Source: Adiantum capillus-veneris (Eukaryota > Streptophyta > Polypodiopsida > Polypodiales > Pteridaceae). From it: a stretch of DNA of 64,000 nt. The position numbers were made by a program, and so were the translations under genes. Every line of letters begins with the position of its first letter. Position 1 is the stretch's first letter. The stretch covers positions 3,599,001 through 3,663,000 of the forward strand of contig CM043963.1 of the NCBI GenBank assembly GCA_014529385.2, in the 5' to 3' direction. This document shows positions 63,399-64,000 of this stretch, piece after piece. Below the pieces are notes generated by a model. That model made no database searches, was not told the origin of the DNA, and was given only the letters and a program-made list of their open reading frames with translations.

Positions 63399-64000
63399 GT
63401 GCCTTTGGCACCCTACAAACGTCGACGAATAACCTCGAAGGTTAACCGCTTACCTTTTTTAAGCGTCCGTTTTCACTCGTGTTTTTTACATTTTTAATGT
63501 TTTTTAATGTTTGATTTTTTTGATTAAAGTGTGTGATAGCTCGAAATGAGCGTATCACTTAGAGGGTCGTTGTGTGCTTTACAGCACAATTTTCGGGCAT
63601 CTGAAGTTTTGTTGGTCCTCAAAAAATCGATTTTGTAGCTACGTGTGAAGCTAAAATTTGTTTTTTTAAAGGCGACTGAGGCCTAGGCCTAAGCGTGAGC
63701 TTGGGTTTGGGTCTGGGCTTGGGTCTGGGAGATATTCCCGATCCCGGTCCAACCTTTAAAATTTTTATTATATATTTTTTTAAAATTTTTATTTTATTTT
63801 TTTTAAAGGATAAGGTCGTCGTGGCCTGCGCGAGAGCACACACACACACTCTATCTACCTACTTCTAACTAATACACCTACTGTTACACACTAACACACT
63901 CTATTAACTCTCACAGATCTACTTCCTACTTACTGTACACAGAAAACTAACAACCTTAGTACACAGAGAATAAACACAGTACCTTTGAAAACTCCATTAA
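63399..64000 (-). other. Leader region of G, up to the window edge
   Basis: The leader has no sustained ORF. A GGTAAG donor-like word lies on the minus strand about 50 bases before the Gag ATG (63451-63456). A minisatellite of TTGGGT[CT]TGGG-type units lies at 63700-63730 and a palindromic AGGCCTAGGCCT at 63679-63690. No PBS could be identified. Confidence 0.45.

Larger units (their letters stand above)
57831..64000 (-). mobile_element. Element G: Gag-protease LTR element without RT or integrase
   Basis: Reading leftward: Gag start at 63398, Gag core, four zinc knuckles, retropepsin (D-G-G-A), a tail with four W-[VI]-P-K motifs, PPT (58066-58080) and LTR start. The protease is separated from the PPT by only about 0.8 kb, too short for RT, RNase H and integrase, and none of their motifs is present. 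This is the plan of Gag-only or Gag-PR non-autonomous elements. Gag start, protease and W-V-P-K tail tie it to E. The 5' LTR and PBS lie beyond the right edge, or within 63400-64000 unrecognised, so the element is incomplete here. Confidence 0.7.

Noticed and set aside
63398-63425. PBS of element G close to its Gag start
   Set aside because: GGTGCCAAAGGCAC on the minus strand only superficially resembles a TGGCGCC PBS, abuts the ATG directly, and is not preceded by a convincing LTR end.
63700-63730. Telomere-like TTTGGG repeats
   Set aside because: The units are irregular (TTGGGT[CT]TGGG), few in number, and lie in a retroelement leader.

Overview
This window is repeat-rich plant nuclear DNA: about 50 kb of it is one set of LTR retrotransposons nested inside each other, and I see no intact host gene. 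A plant is indicated by Ty3/Gypsy chromoviruses, a Ty1/Copia element, PBSs of the initiator-tRNA-Met type and the TGGCGCC type, long (CT)n tracts, and in-frame stops of the kind expected from cytosine-methylation decay. The species cannot be read from the sequence; a large-genome vascular plant such as a fern or gymnosperm fits. Layout: 1-4992 is anonymous flank with a threefold tandem repeat of 282-293 bp, a (CT)57 tract, a foldback-like inverted repeat loaded with TA/TG microsatellites, and possibly the end of an old minus-strand element. From 4998 to 55304 lies outer element A, a small LTR element with no recognisable gag or pol, bounded by target duplications CAAAG at 4993-4997 and 55305-55309. 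Two large insertions split it. Element B (6608-24164, minus) is a decayed chromovirus that itself contains element C (8354-17251, minus, TSD TGTAG), a younger member of the same superfamily. Element D (24232-54700, plus) is a third chromovirus. D is interrupted by element E (27664 to about 44190, plus), a long Gypsy element with a TGGCGCC-type PBS, and by element F (45086-50264, plus, TSD GATCA), a nearly complete Copia element. After subtraction of nested insertions, B, C and D measure about 8.65, 8.9 and 8.76 kb, which independently supports the reconstruction. Right of A lie an LTR fragment of another minus-strand element (H, up to 56041) and element G (PPT at 58066, gag start at 63398, minus), which encodes Gag with four zinc knuckles and a retropepsin but shows no RT, RNase H or integrase. 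G runs off the right edge before its 5' LTR.

How the parts work together: chromoviruses B, C and D share the order LTR, PBS, Gag (with an Arg/Ser-rich segment before the Gag core), CCHC knuckle, retropepsin, RT, RNase H, integrase, chromodomain-like tail, PPT, LTR. F has the Copia order Gag, PR, IN, RT, RH. E has Gag, PR, RT, RH, IN and then two extra things: a second retropepsin-like ORF after the integrase and, beyond an untranslated stretch, a long broken coiled-coil ORF. E and G share a Gag start (M-x-L-x-S-G-C-V-L) and a W-[VI]-P-K motif segment after the protease, so G may be a non-autonomous partner of an E-like lineage.

The most unusual signals are: the 284-294 bp periodic array of a 22-nt palindrome in the untranslated parts of E; the second retropepsin after the integrase of E; the duplicated integrase zinc-finger region in E; the RS-like Gag of the chromoviruses; the Gag-protease-only element G; and a cluster of about ten near-palindromic motifs in A. 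All coding regions of the retroelements are broken to some degree, F least.
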